Shown here piece by piece: positions 45,221 to 54,590 of a stretch of DNA of 64,000 bases. The stretch's first letter is position 1. Each line of letters begins with the position of its first letter. Origin of the DNA: Falsochrobactrum tianjinense (GTDB lineage Bacteria; Pseudomonadota; Alphaproteobacteria; Rhizobiales; Rhizobiaceae); the NCBI RefSeq assembly GCF_019100495.1, contig NZ_JAHRVA010000004.1, forward strand, positions 223,025-287,024. The letters are read 5' to 3'. The notes beneath the pieces were generated by a model. That model made no database searches. It had not been told where the DNA came from and worked only from the letters and a program-made list of their open reading frames with translations. A program made the translations under genes and the position numbers.

Positions 45221-46228
45221 TCACTTATGCCGGATACGCGGATTGATGAGGCCATAAAGCAGATCGACAACCAGATTCACCAACATGATGATGAATGCGA
45301 TTATTAGCAGTCCGCTTTGAACGACTGGATAGTCACGGCGTGAAATGGAATCGAGCATCCATTTTCCAATTCCAGGCCATGAGAAAATCGTTTCCGTCAA
45401 AATTGCACCTGCCATCAACACGCCGACTTGCAAGCCAATCGTGGTGATAACGGGGATCATCGCATTGCGCAGCGCATGCAACCCGACGACACGGCGGGTC
45501 GGCAAACCCTTGGCGCGCGCTGTTCTTACATAATCTTCGCCCAGAACTTCCAGCATCGCCGAACGCGTCTGGCGGGCAATAACCGCGAGCGGAATGGTCG
45601 CAAGCACGATAGTCGGCAAGATAAGGTGAGAAACCGCAGACAGGAAAGCGCCCTTCTGGTCCGACAGCAGGCTGTCGATCAGCATGAAACCGGTTACAGG
45701 TGGGAAATAATAAAGTAGCGAGATGCGTCCTGAAACCGGCGTAAGTTGCAGAACGCCGGAAAAGAAAATGATCAACAGCAGCGCCCACCAGAAAATCGGC
45801 ATCGAATAACCGACAAGGGAAATGCCCATCAGGCCCTGATCGAACCACGACCCGCGCTTGACTGCCGCAAAGACGCCCGCAGGGATGCCAATGATTATCG
45901 CCAGAAGAATGGCGCAAACTGACAGCTCTACAGTCGCCGGAAACAGCGCGAAGAATTCTACGAGAACGGGTTTTTTGGTTACGAGCGATTGACCGAAATC
46001 ACCGTGTAGCAGGTTCCAGACATAGTCGAGATATTGTTGCCATATCGGACGGTCAAATCCCAACTGCGCCATCAATTGCGCATGGCGCTCCGGGCTGACA
46101 CCGCGTTCACCTGCCATCAGCAGTACAGGGTCGCCGGGAAGCACCCGGACGAAGGCGAAGGCCACGATCGTGATGCCTATGAAGGTTGGAACCAGATAGG
46201 CGAATTTGTTCAATATGAAACGGAACAT
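45221..46228 (-). CDS. dppB: Dipeptide ABC transporter permease DppB-type
   Basis: 335 aa, six helices. The start (MFRFILNKFAYLVPTFIGIT) and the EAA loop RTARAKGLPTRRVVGLHALRNAMIPVI are typical of DppB/OppB. It is separated from dppA by a 169-bp gap filled with two strong stem-loops, one of which ends 11 nt before this ATG. Confidence 0.93.
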   Translation of the reverse strand: MFRFILNKFAYLVPTFIGITIVAFAFVRVLPGDPVLLMAGERGVSPERHAQLMAQLGFDRPIWQQYLDYVWNLLHGDFGQSLVTKKPVLVEFFALFPATVELSVCAILLAIIIGIPAGVFAAVKRGSWFDQGLMGISLVGYSMPIFWWALLLIIFFSGVLQLTPVSGRISLLYYFPPVTGFMLIDSLLSDQKGAFLSAVSHLILPTIVLATIPLAVIARQTRSAMLEVLGEDYVRTARAKGLPTRRVVGLHALRNAMIPVITTIGLQVGVLMAGAILTETIFSWPGIGKWMLDSISRRDYPVVQSGLLIIAFIIMLVNLVVDLLYGLINPRIRHK

Positions 46229-46239
46229 ACAAAAACTCC

Positions 46240-46273
46240 GACCGGGTGCAGGGAACCTGCCCTACACCCGGTC
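46240..46273 (-). promoter_or_regulatory. Stem-loop directly before dppB
   Basis: GACCGGGTG-C-AGGG-loop-CCCT-A-CACCCGGTC: 9 plus 4 base pairs with one mismatch. It ends 11 nt before the dppB ATG, overlapping the space where a ribosome-binding site would be. It may lower dppB translation or stabilise the upstream dppA message. Confidence 0.7.
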
Positions 46274-46310
46274 GCCGGTTTGGTGAAACCAAATCAGCAA
46301 CCAATTGAAT

Positions 46311-46385
46311 CGAGTGTGGTTATAGATTTGAGGCCCTGAACGTACATACCCGCAAATAATAGGAACCTCAAATCCACCACACTCG
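46311..46385 (-). promoter_or_regulatory. Long stem-loop after dppA
   Basis: CGAGTGTGGT and GATTTGAGG on one side pair with CCTCAAATC and ACCACACTCG on the other (about 19 pairs, small asymmetric bulge, ~32-nt loop). It starts 12 nt after the dppA stop. Such structures after binding-protein genes protect the mRNA from 3' decay. Confidence 0.7.
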
Positions 46386-46397
46386 TGTTGTCAGAAT

Positions 46398-47993
46398 TTA
46401 CTCAGCAATATCGACGTCTTCGAAGCGATAGTCGCCAAGCGGGCTCTGCTTGAAGCCCGTAACCTTAACGGACATCGGCACGAAAACCGTCGAGTGAGCG
46501 AGCGTGTTCCAAGGTGCCTGCTCCTTGAAGATTACCTGCGCTTCTTCGTAAAGCTTCGTACGTTCTTCCTGGCTGGTCGAGACCTTTGCCTTCTGGATCA
46601 GTTCTTCGAACGGCTGGTAGCACCACTGGGCACGGTTGTTCGAACCAACACCGGCACAGCCGAGAAGCGTACCCAGGAAGTTGTCCGGATCACCGTTGTC
46701 GCCGGTCCAGCCGAGGATGACGGCACCGTCGCGGTCCTTGTCGGACGACTTCTTGAGGTATTCACCCCATTCCATCGAGACGATTTCAGCGCTTACGCCA
46801 ACCTTCGCCAGATCGGACTGCATGAGTTCAGCAGTACGGCGTGCGTTCGGCATGTAAGGGCGGCTGACAGGCATTGCCCACAACTTCATCTTCAGATCCT
46901 TGACGCCAGCGGCTTCGAGAGCCTTCTTGGCAGCTTCCGGATCGTACTTGTCATCCTTGACCGCGTCGTTATAGCCCCACATCGTCGGCGGGATCGGGTT
47001 CTTGGCGACCTGGCCCTGGCCCTGGAACACGGCATCAATGATGGCCTGCTTGTTGATGGCCTGGTTCAGTGCCTTGCGGACTTCCGGTTTGTCATAAGGT
47101 GCCTTCAGCGTGTTGTACGCGAAGTAAGCCACGTTGAGGCCAGCCTGTTCGTCAACCTTGAGGTTGGAATCGGCCTGAAGACCCTTGATGTCTGCCGGAG
47201 CGGGATAGGACATCAGATGACATTCGCCAGCCTTGAGCTTCTGCGCGCGAACAGCAGGGTCGGTCGTGATCGCGAAGACCAGATCATCAATCTTCGGCTT
47301 GCCACCCCAATAGTTTTCGTTGGCCTTGAAGCGGACGACGGCGTCCTTCTGATAAGCGACGAACTGAAACGGGCCGGTGCCGACTGGAACCTGGTTGAGG
47401 TCGTTCTTCTTACCATCGGCGGCCAGCTTGTCGGTATATTCCTTTGAAATGATCGAAGCGAAAGGCATCGAGATATTGGCAAGGAAAGGCGCTTCAGGGC
47501 GGTTCAGCACGAACTTGACCGTGTAATCGTCAACCTTGACGATTTCCTTGATCAGCGCGCCCATTTCCATGCTGTCGAAATATTCGTAGGTAATACCGGC
47601 AGTATATTCGTGCCAAGGATTGTCCTTGTTACGCATGCGATCAAAGGAGAAGATCACGTCGTCGGCATTGAAATCGCGGGTCGGCGTGAAATAGTCGTTC
47701 GAGTGGAACTTGACGCCCTTGCGCAGATGGAAGGTATATTCCAGACCGTCGTCGGTAACATCCCAGCTTTCTGCGAGTCCGGGCACGACCTTCGTCGTTC
47801 CGTTTTCAAATTCCGCAAGACGGTTGTAGACTGGATGCGCTGATGCATCGAACGTATCGCCACCGGTGTAAGCTGCCGGATCGAAGCCTTCAGGCGATGC
47901 TGGCGAGCAATACACAAAGGTCTTCGCCGAAGCAGCACCGCTCATCAAAGCCACCAGCGCGGTCGCTGCAAAGAGTTTCTGATAGAATTTCAT
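46398..47993 (-). CDS. dppA: Dipeptide-binding periplasmic protein
   Basis: 531 aa, family-5 solute-binding protein. Sec signal peptide [19 protein letters not shown] with cleavage after ASA near residue 23. Motifs: [24 protein letters not shown] and VGTGPFQF. The ATG at 47993 follows GGAGGCGGAG; the frame is open to 48035. First gene of dppABCDF, with the intercistronic stem-loops behind it. It may also carry haem or other peptide-like ligands as E. coli DppA does; this is not shown here. Confidence 0.94.
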   Translation of the reverse strand: MKFYQKLFAATALVALMSGAASAKTFVYCSPASPEGFDPAAYTGGDTFDASAHPVYNRLAEFENGTTKVVPGLAESWDVTDDGLEYTFHLRKGVKFHSNDYFTPTRDFNADDVIFSFDRMRNKDNPWHEYTAGITYEYFDSMEMGALIKEIVKVDDYTVKFVLNRPEAPFLANISMPFASIISKEYTDKLAADGKKNDLNQVPVGTGPFQFVAYQKDAVVRFKANENYWGGKPKIDDLVFAITTDPAVRAQKLKAGECHLMSYPAPADIKGLQADSNLKVDEQAGLNVAYFAYNTLKAPYDKPEVRKALNQAINKQAIIDAVFQGQGQVAKNPIPPTMWGYNDAVKDDKYDPEAAKKALEAAGVKDLKMKLWAMPVSRPYMPNARRTAELMQSDLAKVGVSAEIVSMEWGEYLKKSSDKDRDGAVILGWTGDNGDPDNFLGTLLGCAGVGSNNRAQWCYQPFEELIQKAKVSTSQEERTKLYEEAQVIFKEQAPWNTLAHSTVFVPMSVKVTGFKQSPLGDYRFEDVDIAE

Positions 47994-48521
47994 TGTTCTC
48001 CGCCTCCACGGATAATCATGCCGCGCACACCCCATTGCCCGCAGCCTGATCCTATGGAAACGCGTGACTTGCCACTTTGCAAGCGCAATCTTTAGAAAAA
48101 TATCATATTTTCAACCGATTTCATTACCAATTATTAGATTTTAATTCCTTATTATCAGCACCTTTTGGAAAATTGCGCTAAATGATACAGTTTTATAATA
48201 TTTCTCCGGCCGATATCTTCCGGCGGGACGCACTAGGCGTGCGAACAGTTGGTTTTCGGGCGTGGCGCAAGCCGGAATTTGCTCCTGTTCAAAAGAGAAG
48301 TACGACATGGCATTGATCACCACGAGCGCTTTTCAGCACATTCAGGAGCAAAATTCGCCACATCCCAAAGGAGTATGGCCTTTAATCGGAACGTGCTGGC
48401 AAAAAACTGTTATTGCGCACTTTCCTCATTTTAGTATCGTCTGAAAATAGCCGCAGCTATACAATCACGCGGATATGAGCTATTTAACTTGACATTATAA
48501 GTCAATTTTTGAGCTTTCCCC
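47994..48521. other. 528-bp gap between dppA and the HugZ-like gene
   Basis: AT-rich from about 48085 to 48220, which should hold the dppA promoter. A dyad TTGAC-N7-GTCAA (48489-48505) sits 17 bp before the HugZ-like ATG. A 45-codon frame at 48307-48444 is discussed among the rejected items. No RNA gene recognised. Confidence 0.4.
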
Positions 48522-49268
48522 ATGAATGAATTCGTCAACCCGATCCGACCGACCACAATCGAAGCCATACGATTAGCCAGAACACTGCTGCGCACCGTGC
48601 GCTACGGTGCAATTGCGGTTCTGGACGCGGCCACTGGCCGTCCGCTCGCAAGTCGCGTAGGCGTTGCAACCGATATTGATGGAACGCCGATTATCCTCGT
48701 ATCGGGACTTGCAGCCCATACGCCAGCCTTGCTCGCCCACCCGGCCTGCTCCATTCTTCTTGGCCACGCAGGCAAGGGCGACCCTCTCGCCCATGCGCGC
48801 GTCACCGTTCATTGCATGGCGGAAAAGATTGAGCGCTCGTCGCCCGATCAGCTGCGCATCAGCCGCCGCTATCTCAATCATAATCCGAAGGGCGCGCTTT
48901 ACGCCAATCTGGGTGATTTTGTCTTCTTCCGGCTTGTGGTTGAGTCGGCCAGCCTCAATGGCGGCTTTGGAAAAGCCTTCAATCTGACCCCCGGCGACCT
49001 TCTGAGCGACCCGAAAGCCGCCGAGGACATTGCCATTTCCGAACAGGAACATCTGGACGAACTCAATGAGACTCATGCAGAGGCACTCGCATTGCACGCA
49101 GCGCGCTCGGAGAAGACCGCAAACTCCTGGAAACTGATCGGAATCGACCCCGATGGTTTTGATTTGGCGAGTGGCGATCAGATTATCAGATCGAACTTCC
49201 CGTCCGGCTGTGATTCGAGCGAGAGCGCCGTCAAAACTTTGTTAACCATGTTGCCGTACAGCCCCTGA
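48522..49268 (+). CDS. HugZ/HutZ-like pyridoxamine 5'-phosphate oxidase-fold protein with DUF2470 domain
   Basis: 248 aa. An FMN-binding split-barrel domain (about 15-150: YGAIAVLDAATGRPLASRVGVATD, DGTPIILVSGLAAHT) is followed by a DUF2470-type C-terminal domain (LDELNETHAEALALHA, GIDPDGFDLASGD). HugZ/HutZ proteins degrade or handle haem; the DUF2470 part supplies the haem site in that family. No clear ribosome-binding site; a TTGAC/GTCAA dyad lies just upstream. Haem handling is inferred. Confidence 0.85.
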   Translation: MNEFVNPIRPTTIEAIRLARTLLRTVRYGAIAVLDAATGRPLASRVGVATDIDGTPIILVSGLAAHTPALLAHPACSILLGHAGKGDPLAHARVTVHCMAEKIERSSPDQLRISRRYLNHNPKGALYANLGDFVFFRLVVESASLNGGFGKAFNLTPGDLLSDPKAAEDIAISEQEHLDELNETHAEALALHAARSEKTANSWKLIGIDPDGFDLASGDQIIRSNFPSGCDSSESAVKTLLTMLPYSP

Positions 49269-49428
49269 AACAAAAAGCCCTTATTTTTGAGACAAATTGG
49301 TAGGCTTTTTTCTCTACGAATATAAGCAGCACCTTTTCAACTTCTCAATATAGCATTAACTTTATCACGCCTTCTGCTCGACGGGAGGCAATCTTTAACA
49401 ATGCAGTCTTACGGGGGTATGACCGCAA

Positions 49429-49770
49429 ATGACCAAAGAAAATACTTTTTATGATTTGATTGAAAATGTAGATGAAGCAGCCGATTTTCTCTCTGCTTTA
49501 GCTAATAATAAAAGATTGCTTATATTGTGCAAATTGCTTCACAATGAAATGTCAGTAGGGGCTTTGGCGAAAGCTATCGATCTAAGCCAATCCGCCCTGT
49601 CCCAGCATCTGGCCAAGCTACGGGCGCTTGATCTCGTATCGACGCGGCGCGATGCCCAGACGATTTATTATATGGTTTCATCGCCGCATATCGAGCTGAT
49701 GTTGTCGACGCTTTCGAGTCTCTATATGGTTCCACGTCGGCATGAAATAGCCGCCGTGGCAAGCAGATAA
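49429..49770 (+). CDS. ArsR/SmtB family transcriptional regulator
   Basis: 113 aa. The winged HTH is ALANNKRLLILCKLLHNEMSVGALAKAIDLSQSALSQHLAKLRALDLVSTRRDAQTIYY. It has only one Cys and no ELCVCDL metal box, so it is not a classical arsenic/zinc sensor; NolR- or BigR-type regulators are closer in layout. The first ~45 codons are more AT-rich than the rest. A GGGGG run lies 12 nt before the ATG. Target unknown. Confidence 0.88.
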   Translation: MTKENTFYDLIENVDEAADFLSALANNKRLLILCKLLHNEMSVGALAKAIDLSQSALSQHLAKLRALDLVSTRRDAQTIYYMVSSPHIELMLSTLSSLYMVPRRHEIAAVASR

Positions 49771-49798
49771 CGCACATCGATGAGGCTTCAGTCGTGCG

Positions 49799-50629
49799 AT
49801 GAAGGAAATACAATCTGGATCGCACGGCTGGGCCGTCGAGATCACCGATCCTAATGATCCGCGTCTTTCACCTTACAAGAATATTCGCGAAAAAGATCTG
49901 GTTGGCCGCCAGCAGCGTTTTATCGCCGAAGGCAAGGTCGTCCTGAATGTGCTTTTTTCCTCATCTGCACGTTTCGAGGCCGAATCGGTACTGGTTCTGA
50001 ACAATCGCCTCAACGGTCTGCAAGAACAACTCATCCATAGTCCCGAAGGGTTGCCGGTCTATTCAGCCTCCCAGTCCATCATGGATGAAGTTGCCGGATT
50101 CCATGTTCATCGCGGTATTCTGGCGGTCGGGCGGCGCAAGCCTCAGACTGGCCTTGAGGAAGTGATCGCGCGCTTGCCGCAAGAGGCACTGGTCGTAGCG
50201 CTGTGCGGCATATCCAATCATGACAATGCCGGTTCGATCTTCCGCAATGCAGCAGCGTTCGAGGCGGATTGTATTCTGATGGATGAAACCTGCTGCGACC
50301 CTCTCTACCGAAAAGCCATCCGCGTTTCGGTGGGAGCAACATTGAAAGTGCCTTATTATCGCGGCGCATCCATCGAAACCATTGTCGATCTGCTGCAAGC
50401 GGCAAGTTTCAACGTGCTCGCTTTAAGTCCCTCATCGCTGACAAACATCTTTCAAGCACCAGATCATCCGAGGCAGGCATTGCTGCTGGGTACCGAAGGC
50501 GAAGGACTGCCTCCTCACCTGCTTGAACGGCTAGCAACGGCGCGCATACCCATGTCGAAAGACTTCGACAGCCTGAATGTGGCGACCGCTTCCGGTATAG
50601 CACTAAGCCGTTTTAGCAGGTTTGGTTGA
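49799..50629 (+). CDS. TrmH/SpoU-family RNA 2'-O-methyltransferase
   Basis: 276 aa. N-terminal substrate-binding region (about 1-110), then the SPOUT knot: LCGISNHDNAGSIFRNAAAFEADCILMDETCCDPLYRKAIRVSVGA, ALLLGTEGEGLP and SLNVATASGIAL, the three SpoU motifs. It methylates a ribose in tRNA or rRNA; the target base is not known. It follows the ArsR gene by 28 nt and converges on mnmA with a 10-bp gap. Confidence 0.9.
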   Translation: MKEIQSGSHGWAVEITDPNDPRLSPYKNIREKDLVGRQQRFIAEGKVVLNVLFSSSARFEAESVLVLNNRLNGLQEQLIHSPEGLPVYSASQSIMDEVAGFHVHRGILAVGRRKPQTGLEEVIARLPQEALVVALCGISNHDNAGSIFRNAAAFEADCILMDETCCDPLYRKAIRVSVGATLKVPYYRGASIETIVDLLQAASFNVLALSPSSLTNIFQAPDHPRQALLLGTEGEGLPPHLLERLATARIPMSKDFDSLNVATASGIALSRFSRFG

Positions 50630-50639
50630 GGCGAATTAT

Positions 50640-51836
50640 TCAGGCAGCCGGCACCCTTGCCAGATTGCCAACCAGACGTCGCAGCATATCTTCCGCCTGT
50701 GGTTCACGCTCGGAACGACTGATAAAGCCGCCACCAAAAACACGTGCGGTATTGCTGTCATCCGAATAGAGAACGCAAGCCTGTCCCGGCGCAATTCCGC
50801 TTTCGCCATCGATCAGTTCGACCCAGCTCGTCCCGTCCGTATGGTGGAGAATCGCCGGGCGCGGCGGACGCGTCGAGCGTACCTTGGCGAAAACTTCGAC
50901 CCCGCCTTCCGGCAAGGCATTGAGCGCACTATCGCCAAGCCAGTTTACATCGCGCAGAAACACCTTATGCGTTTCGAGCGCCTCGCGCGGACCTACGATC
51001 ACGCGCCTATTGGCGGCGTCAAGATGCACGACGTAAAGCGGATCTCCGGTTGCAACCCCGATACCGCGGCGCTGACCAACCGTATAATGCACGATACCAT
51101 CATGGCGGCCCAGAATGCGCCCATCGATATGCACGATATCGCCCGGCGTGGCAGCTTCCGGCTTCAACTTGGAAATGATGTCGGAATATTTGCCCTGTGG
51201 CACAAAGCAGATATCCTGGCTGTCCTGCTTCTTGGCAACCGTCAATCCCAACTCTTCGGCGATCTCGCGCACCTGCGCCTTTGGTAGATGGCCGAGCGGG
51301 AAACGCAGATAATCGATCTGCTCCTGCGTGGTGGCGAAAAGAAAATAGCTCTGATCCCGGTCTGTATCGACGGGGCGGAACATAGCGCGATGCGCGCCAT
51401 TGACATGACTTCTTATATAATGACCCGTCGCCAACGCATCGGCGCCCAATTCCCGCGCCGTCTGCAACAGATCGGCGAATTTAACGGTCTGATTGCAGGA
51501 AACGCAGGGTATCGGCGTCTCACCGCTGACATAGGAATTTGCGAACGGATTAATGACCGCCTCGCGGAAGCGGGCTTCGTAATCCAGCACATAATGAGGA
51601 ATACCAAGGCTTTCCGAAACGCGGCGGGCATCTTCTATATCCTGCCCAGCGCAGCACGAACCGGCACGATGGACGGCAGCGCCATGATCGTAAAGCTGCA
51701 AGGTGACGCCGATGACGTCATAACCTTCACGTTTGAGAATCCCTGCCACAACGGAGGAATCGACACCGCCCGACATGGCGACAACAATGCGCGTGTCTTC
51801 TGGCCTGCCCGGCAGATCGAGGCTGTTCAAGCTCAT
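50640..51836 (-). CDS. mnmA: tRNA-specific 2-thiouridylase
   Basis: 398 aa. PP-loop SGGVDSS at residues 22-28, catalytic Cys C111 in [13 protein letters not shown] and partner Cys C210 in DSQDICFVP. It puts sulfur on U34 of Lys, Glu and Gln tRNAs. The C-terminal beta-barrel is complete. A divergent 312-bp region separates it from sciP. Confidence 0.96.
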   Translation of the reverse strand: MSLNSLDLPGRPEDTRIVVAMSGGVDSSVVAGILKREGYDVIGVTLQLYDHGAAVHRAGSCCAGQDIEDARRVSESLGIPHYVLDYEARFREAVINPFANSYVSGETPIPCVSCNQTVKFADLLQTARELGADALATGHYIRSHVNGAHRAMFRPVDTDRDQSYFLFATTQEQIDYLRFPLGHLPKAQVREIAEELGLTVAKKQDSQDICFVPQGKYSDIISKLKPEAATPGDIVHIDGRILGRHDGIVHYTVGQRRGIGVATGDPLYVVHLDAANRRVIVGPREALETHKVFLRDVNWLGDSALNALPEGGVEVFAKVRSTRPPRPAILHHTDGTSWVELIDGESGIAPGQACVLYSDDSNTARVFGGGFISRSEREPQAEDMLRRLVGNLARVPAA

Positions 51837-52148
51837 GTTTGAATCCAGTTCCGGGTTAAAGGCCCGGCCTTTCAGAGTTCAGATTTGACGCTTATATAGA
51901 TTATACAATGGCCGCTTGCCAAGATGTCGCAGCGAAACAACCTCTGTTTTACGGCAATCCGACCACAATTCCCCGTGAGATATTCAGGATATTTATCATG
52001 AAACCCGGCTTTAAAGTGGTTTTTTGGCTCAGTCAGTCAATTTTTTTCCAAGTGTTACCAGAGAGTTACTGCGTGTTTAGGTAATTCTTAAAGCTGTAGC
52101 GGTAGTCTCAGTCTCGATTAGGTCCTTGAGTGTTGTGTAGAGAGTACA
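51837..52148. other. 312-bp divergent region between mnmA and sciP
   Basis: Minus-strand TATAAT near 51900 fits an mnmA -10 box, without a clear -35. Nearer sciP a direct repeat GTTAC (52054-52058) and GTTAC (52065-52069) has an 11-bp period, one helical turn. No full CtrA box (TTAA-N7-TTAA) was found. No gene seen. Confidence 0.35.
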
Positions 52149-52424
52149 ATGACCGATCTGGCAAGACCGCGTATAAAATATGTTATTGGTCCTGATGGCA
52201 GCCCGCTGACCATCGCGGACCTCCCCCCCGCCAATACAAGGCGCTGGGTCATTCGCCGCAAGGCAGAAGTCGTCGCCGCAGTGCGGGGCGGACTTCTAAG
52301 CCTTGAGGAGGCATGCCAGCGTTATACATTGACGGTGGAGGAATTCCTTGGCTGGCAATCCTCGATCGATGAGCATGGTCTCGCCGGTTTACGGACCACT
52401 AGAATCCAGCAGTATAGGCATTAA
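52149..52424 (+). CDS. sciP: SciP-type CtrA inhibitor (DUF1153)
   Basis: 91 aa. The DUF1153 signature is YVIGPDGSPLTIADLPPANTRRWVIRRKAEVVAAVRGGLLSLEEACQRY, with a helix-turn-helix around 40-75. In Caulobacter SciP binds CtrA and blocks transcription activation in G1. It lies 3.1 kb from ctrA, with chpT and eipA between. AGAGAG precedes the ATG. A strong terminator follows. Confidence 0.93.
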   Translation: MTDLARPRIKYVIGPDGSPLTIADLPPANTRRWVIRRKAEVVAAVRGGLLSLEEACQRYTLTVEEFLGWQSSIDEHGLAGLRTTRIQQYRH

Positions 52425-52465
52425 ACCTCTGTCCCCTCCATTGGAGGCGGCAGAAACGCAAAAAT

Positions 52466-52498
52466 AACCCCGGCCGCTTTCAAGCGGCCGGGGTTTTT
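52466..52498 (+). terminator. Terminator of sciP
   Basis: AACCCCGGCCGCTT-TC-AAGCGGCCGGGGTT followed by TTT, a perfect 14-bp stem 41 nt after the stop. Confidence 0.92.
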
Positions 52499-52555
52499 GT
52501 TTGCCGCACGCGGCCTATATGAGGAGGATCCAAAGCGCAATAAAGGAGCATCCAT

Positions 52556-52852
52556 ATGACTGGTCCAATTCATATCGAGAAGCAGGATAATTCCGAAGGC
52601 GGACGCTATACCGTGACGTTGGGCGAGGATGAGGCCGAAATGACCTATACCCGGCTAGAATCAGCGCTAATTTCCATTAATCACACCTTCGTTCCCGATT
52701 CGATGCGCGGCAAGGGAATCGCGCAGGCTCTGGCAGCCAATGCAATCAAGGATGCCCGCAAGTCGGGCTGGAAAATCATCCCCCGCTGCACATTCATGCA
52801 GGCGCAGTTCAAGCGCCACGATGACTGGTCAGACGTTCTTGAAAACGAATAG
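52556..52852 (+). CDS. Small YjdJ-type GNAT acetyltransferase
   Basis: 98 aa, the short single-domain N-acetyltransferase family. The acetyl-CoA motif is VPDSMRGKGIAQALAANAIKDARKSGWKIIPRCTFM. AAAGGAG precedes the ATG at good spacing. Substrate unknown. Confidence 0.87.
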   Translation: MTGPIHIEKQDNSEGGRYTVTLGEDEAEMTYTRLESALISINHTFVPDSMRGKGIAQALAANAIKDARKSGWKIIPRCTFMQAQFKRHDDWSDVLENE

Positions 52853-52858
52853 GTGTCG

Positions 52859-53851
52859 CTATTGAAGGTCGCGAATCCGGCTGGCAAGGCTTTTTGGCTC
52901 CACCATCTTGCCCCGTCCCTTCTTTGCCGGAGCTTCGGCCTTGACGAAACCATGGATGGGCGAATCGGCCCCTTCCTTTTCAGCAGTCGCAGCAACGATT
53001 CGGGCCGCGAGACTGGCCATTTCTTCGCGAAGGACAGCATTCTGACTTGAAAGCTCTTCCGGGGCTAACGATGCAGCGGTAAAATCCGCGCCGTTACGCA
53101 TATGGTGTTCGAGCTTTTCTTGCGCGTCCGACAGTTCTGCCATCAGCCTGTCCAGCTTCTGCTGCAATTCACTGTTGCGGCGCTTCTCGCTCTTGAGTTC
53201 AGTCTGAGTCGCGGTCAATTGTGTCGAAACCTCATTATAGTGGACAGACGCATTCTTGCGATCACGCCGCATTTCACTAAGCTCGTTGGCCAGGCGGCCA
53301 TATTCGGCCTCTTTGGCGCTGATTTCGATGCGCAGCGTATCGCTCAGTCCTTGCAATGCGGAAAGATGATTTTGAAGCCGTTCCACTTCGGCTTCTACGA
53401 TTTCGGCCTTCTCGACTGCGGTATCACGTTCGATCAAAACAGCCTCGGCAGTTTTCCGTCGCTCGGCCACTTCCTGCGCAAGCTGCGTGACTTCGCCTTC
53501 GAGCAACAGAATACGCTTAAGTTCGTCATATTGTCTTCCCAATCTGGCCTGCTGTTCGGCAGTTTTCTCCCGCTCCTCTTTCAAAGTCTGCTCGGCTCTG
53601 CTCACCGCTACGGCATGTTCGGCGCGCAAGCCGTCGCGATCCGCCTGGATTTCGGCAAGGCTTACCGGAAGTTCAGCATGAATCTGCCGCCGTGCCAGAA
53701 AGACAGCGCGCCTCCAGACCGAAGGGCCAAGCAGGATCACGACGAAAACCGCCACGAGAACGCCAAGTATGAAAATAAGCGCGAACTGGATCACGGTTTT
53801 GTCACAAAAAGAAAAAGGACCAGCCAATGACAATGGCTGGCTATTATTCAT
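52859..53851 (-). CDS. Membrane-anchored coiled-coil protein of unknown function
   Basis: 330 aa. One N-terminal membrane helix (VIQFALIFILGVLVAVFVVILL), then a basic segment (RRAVFLARRQIH), then about 200 residues of heptad-rich coiled coil with many Glu, Gln, Arg and Leu. The C-terminal tail is Lys-rich and ends MVEPKSLASRIRDLQ. Its position next to eipA and its rod-like shape suggest an envelope or division role; this is inference from position only. Confidence 0.8.
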   Translation of the reverse strand: MNNSQPLSLAGPFSFCDKTVIQFALIFILGVLVAVFVVILLGPSVWRRAVFLARRQIHAELPVSLAEIQADRDGLRAEHAVAVSRAEQTLKEEREKTAEQQARLGRQYDELKRILLLEGEVTQLAQEVAERRKTAEAVLIERDTAVEKAEIVEAEVERLQNHLSALQGLSDTLRIEISAKEAEYGRLANELSEMRRDRKNASVHYNEVSTQLTATQTELKSEKRRNSELQQKLDRLMAELSDAQEKLEHHMRNGADFTAASLAPEELSSQNAVLREEMASLAARIVAATAEKEGADSPIHGFVKAEAPAKKGRGKMVEPKSLASRIRDLQ

Positions 53852-53903
53852 AGAACAGCAGCGTCGCGCTTTCCAGCGCTAACAACACTACGCCACACTC
53901 CGG

Positions 53904-54503
53904 TCAGAACGGGTTCCAGGTCGGGGCAGCGGAAAGCTTCAGATAGCCGATATTCACGCCCAGTCTCGCGCCGACGCCGGTGCGAATGGGTACGAGCACG
54001 ATATTCTGCCGCTTGAGCACGTTGAAGCCCACGCCCGCGATGACATAGGCTGAACCGGAAACGCCCGCATAGCGACCGTAAAGATTCTGGATGTCATCGA
54101 GATTATAGACCAGCATCATCACGCGTGAACCTTGCCCACCGAAATCCCAGCCCAATGAGGGGCCCTGCCAGAAGGTCTTATGATCACCGGCATTCTTCGT
54201 ATAAAGAGTACCCTCTCCATAGGTGAGGCCACCAATGAAGGCGCCGGACCCTTCTTCGCCCAGGACATAGCCGTTAGGCAGACCGAAACTTTGAAATGCC
54301 TTTTCAACGGCACTCGCAATGCCGCCCGAAGTGGACCCGAAGAACCGATGTCCTGATTCGACGATTTCCTCGGCTGTATATGTGTTGCTTTGCGCCCGTG
54401 CATGCTGCGGCGCTGCGATGATGCAGATCAGAAAAACCGCAAAAAGCGCTATGAAAGGCGCCGCATTGCGGAAGCTGACTTGCGACAGGGATGGTATGGC
54501 CAT
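53904..54503 (-). CDS. eipA: Envelope integrity protein A (DUF1134)
   Basis: 199 aa. Signal peptide (FIALFAVFLICIIAAPQHARA, about 1-37), then the DUF1134 domain: FFGSTSGGIASAVEKAFQSFGLPNGYVLGEEGSGAF and LGWDFGGQGSRVMMLVYNL. It is periplasmic. EipA of Brucella abortus is needed for cell envelope integrity and is reported as a direct CtrA target. It is divergent from chpT over 311 bp. AAAAGGAATT precedes the ATG. Confidence 0.93.
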   Translation of the reverse strand: MAIPSLSQVSFRNAAPFIALFAVFLICIIAAPQHARAQSNTYTAEEIVESGHRFFGSTSGGIASAVEKAFQSFGLPNGYVLGEEGSGAFIGGLTYGEGTLYTKNAGDHKTFWQGPSLGWDFGGQGSRVMMLVYNLDDIQNLYGRYAGVSGSAYVIAGVGFNVLKRQNIVLVPIRTGVGARLGVNIGYLKLSAAPTWNPF

Positions 54504-54590
54504 TTATAGAATTCCTTTTGCCTACCAGCTTCTCTGTCTGACACCCTGTTTAAAAAGCCGACTGCGTTTCTTGTGACGCCTTTAACGAAT

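Noticed and set aside
48307..48444. 45-codon frame (MALITTSAFQHIQEQN...) before the HugZ-like gene
   Set aside because: AAGAG lies nearby, but the peptide has no recognisable feature and the overlapping frame 48249-48434 is equally open; kept only as a possibility to test by ribosome profiling.
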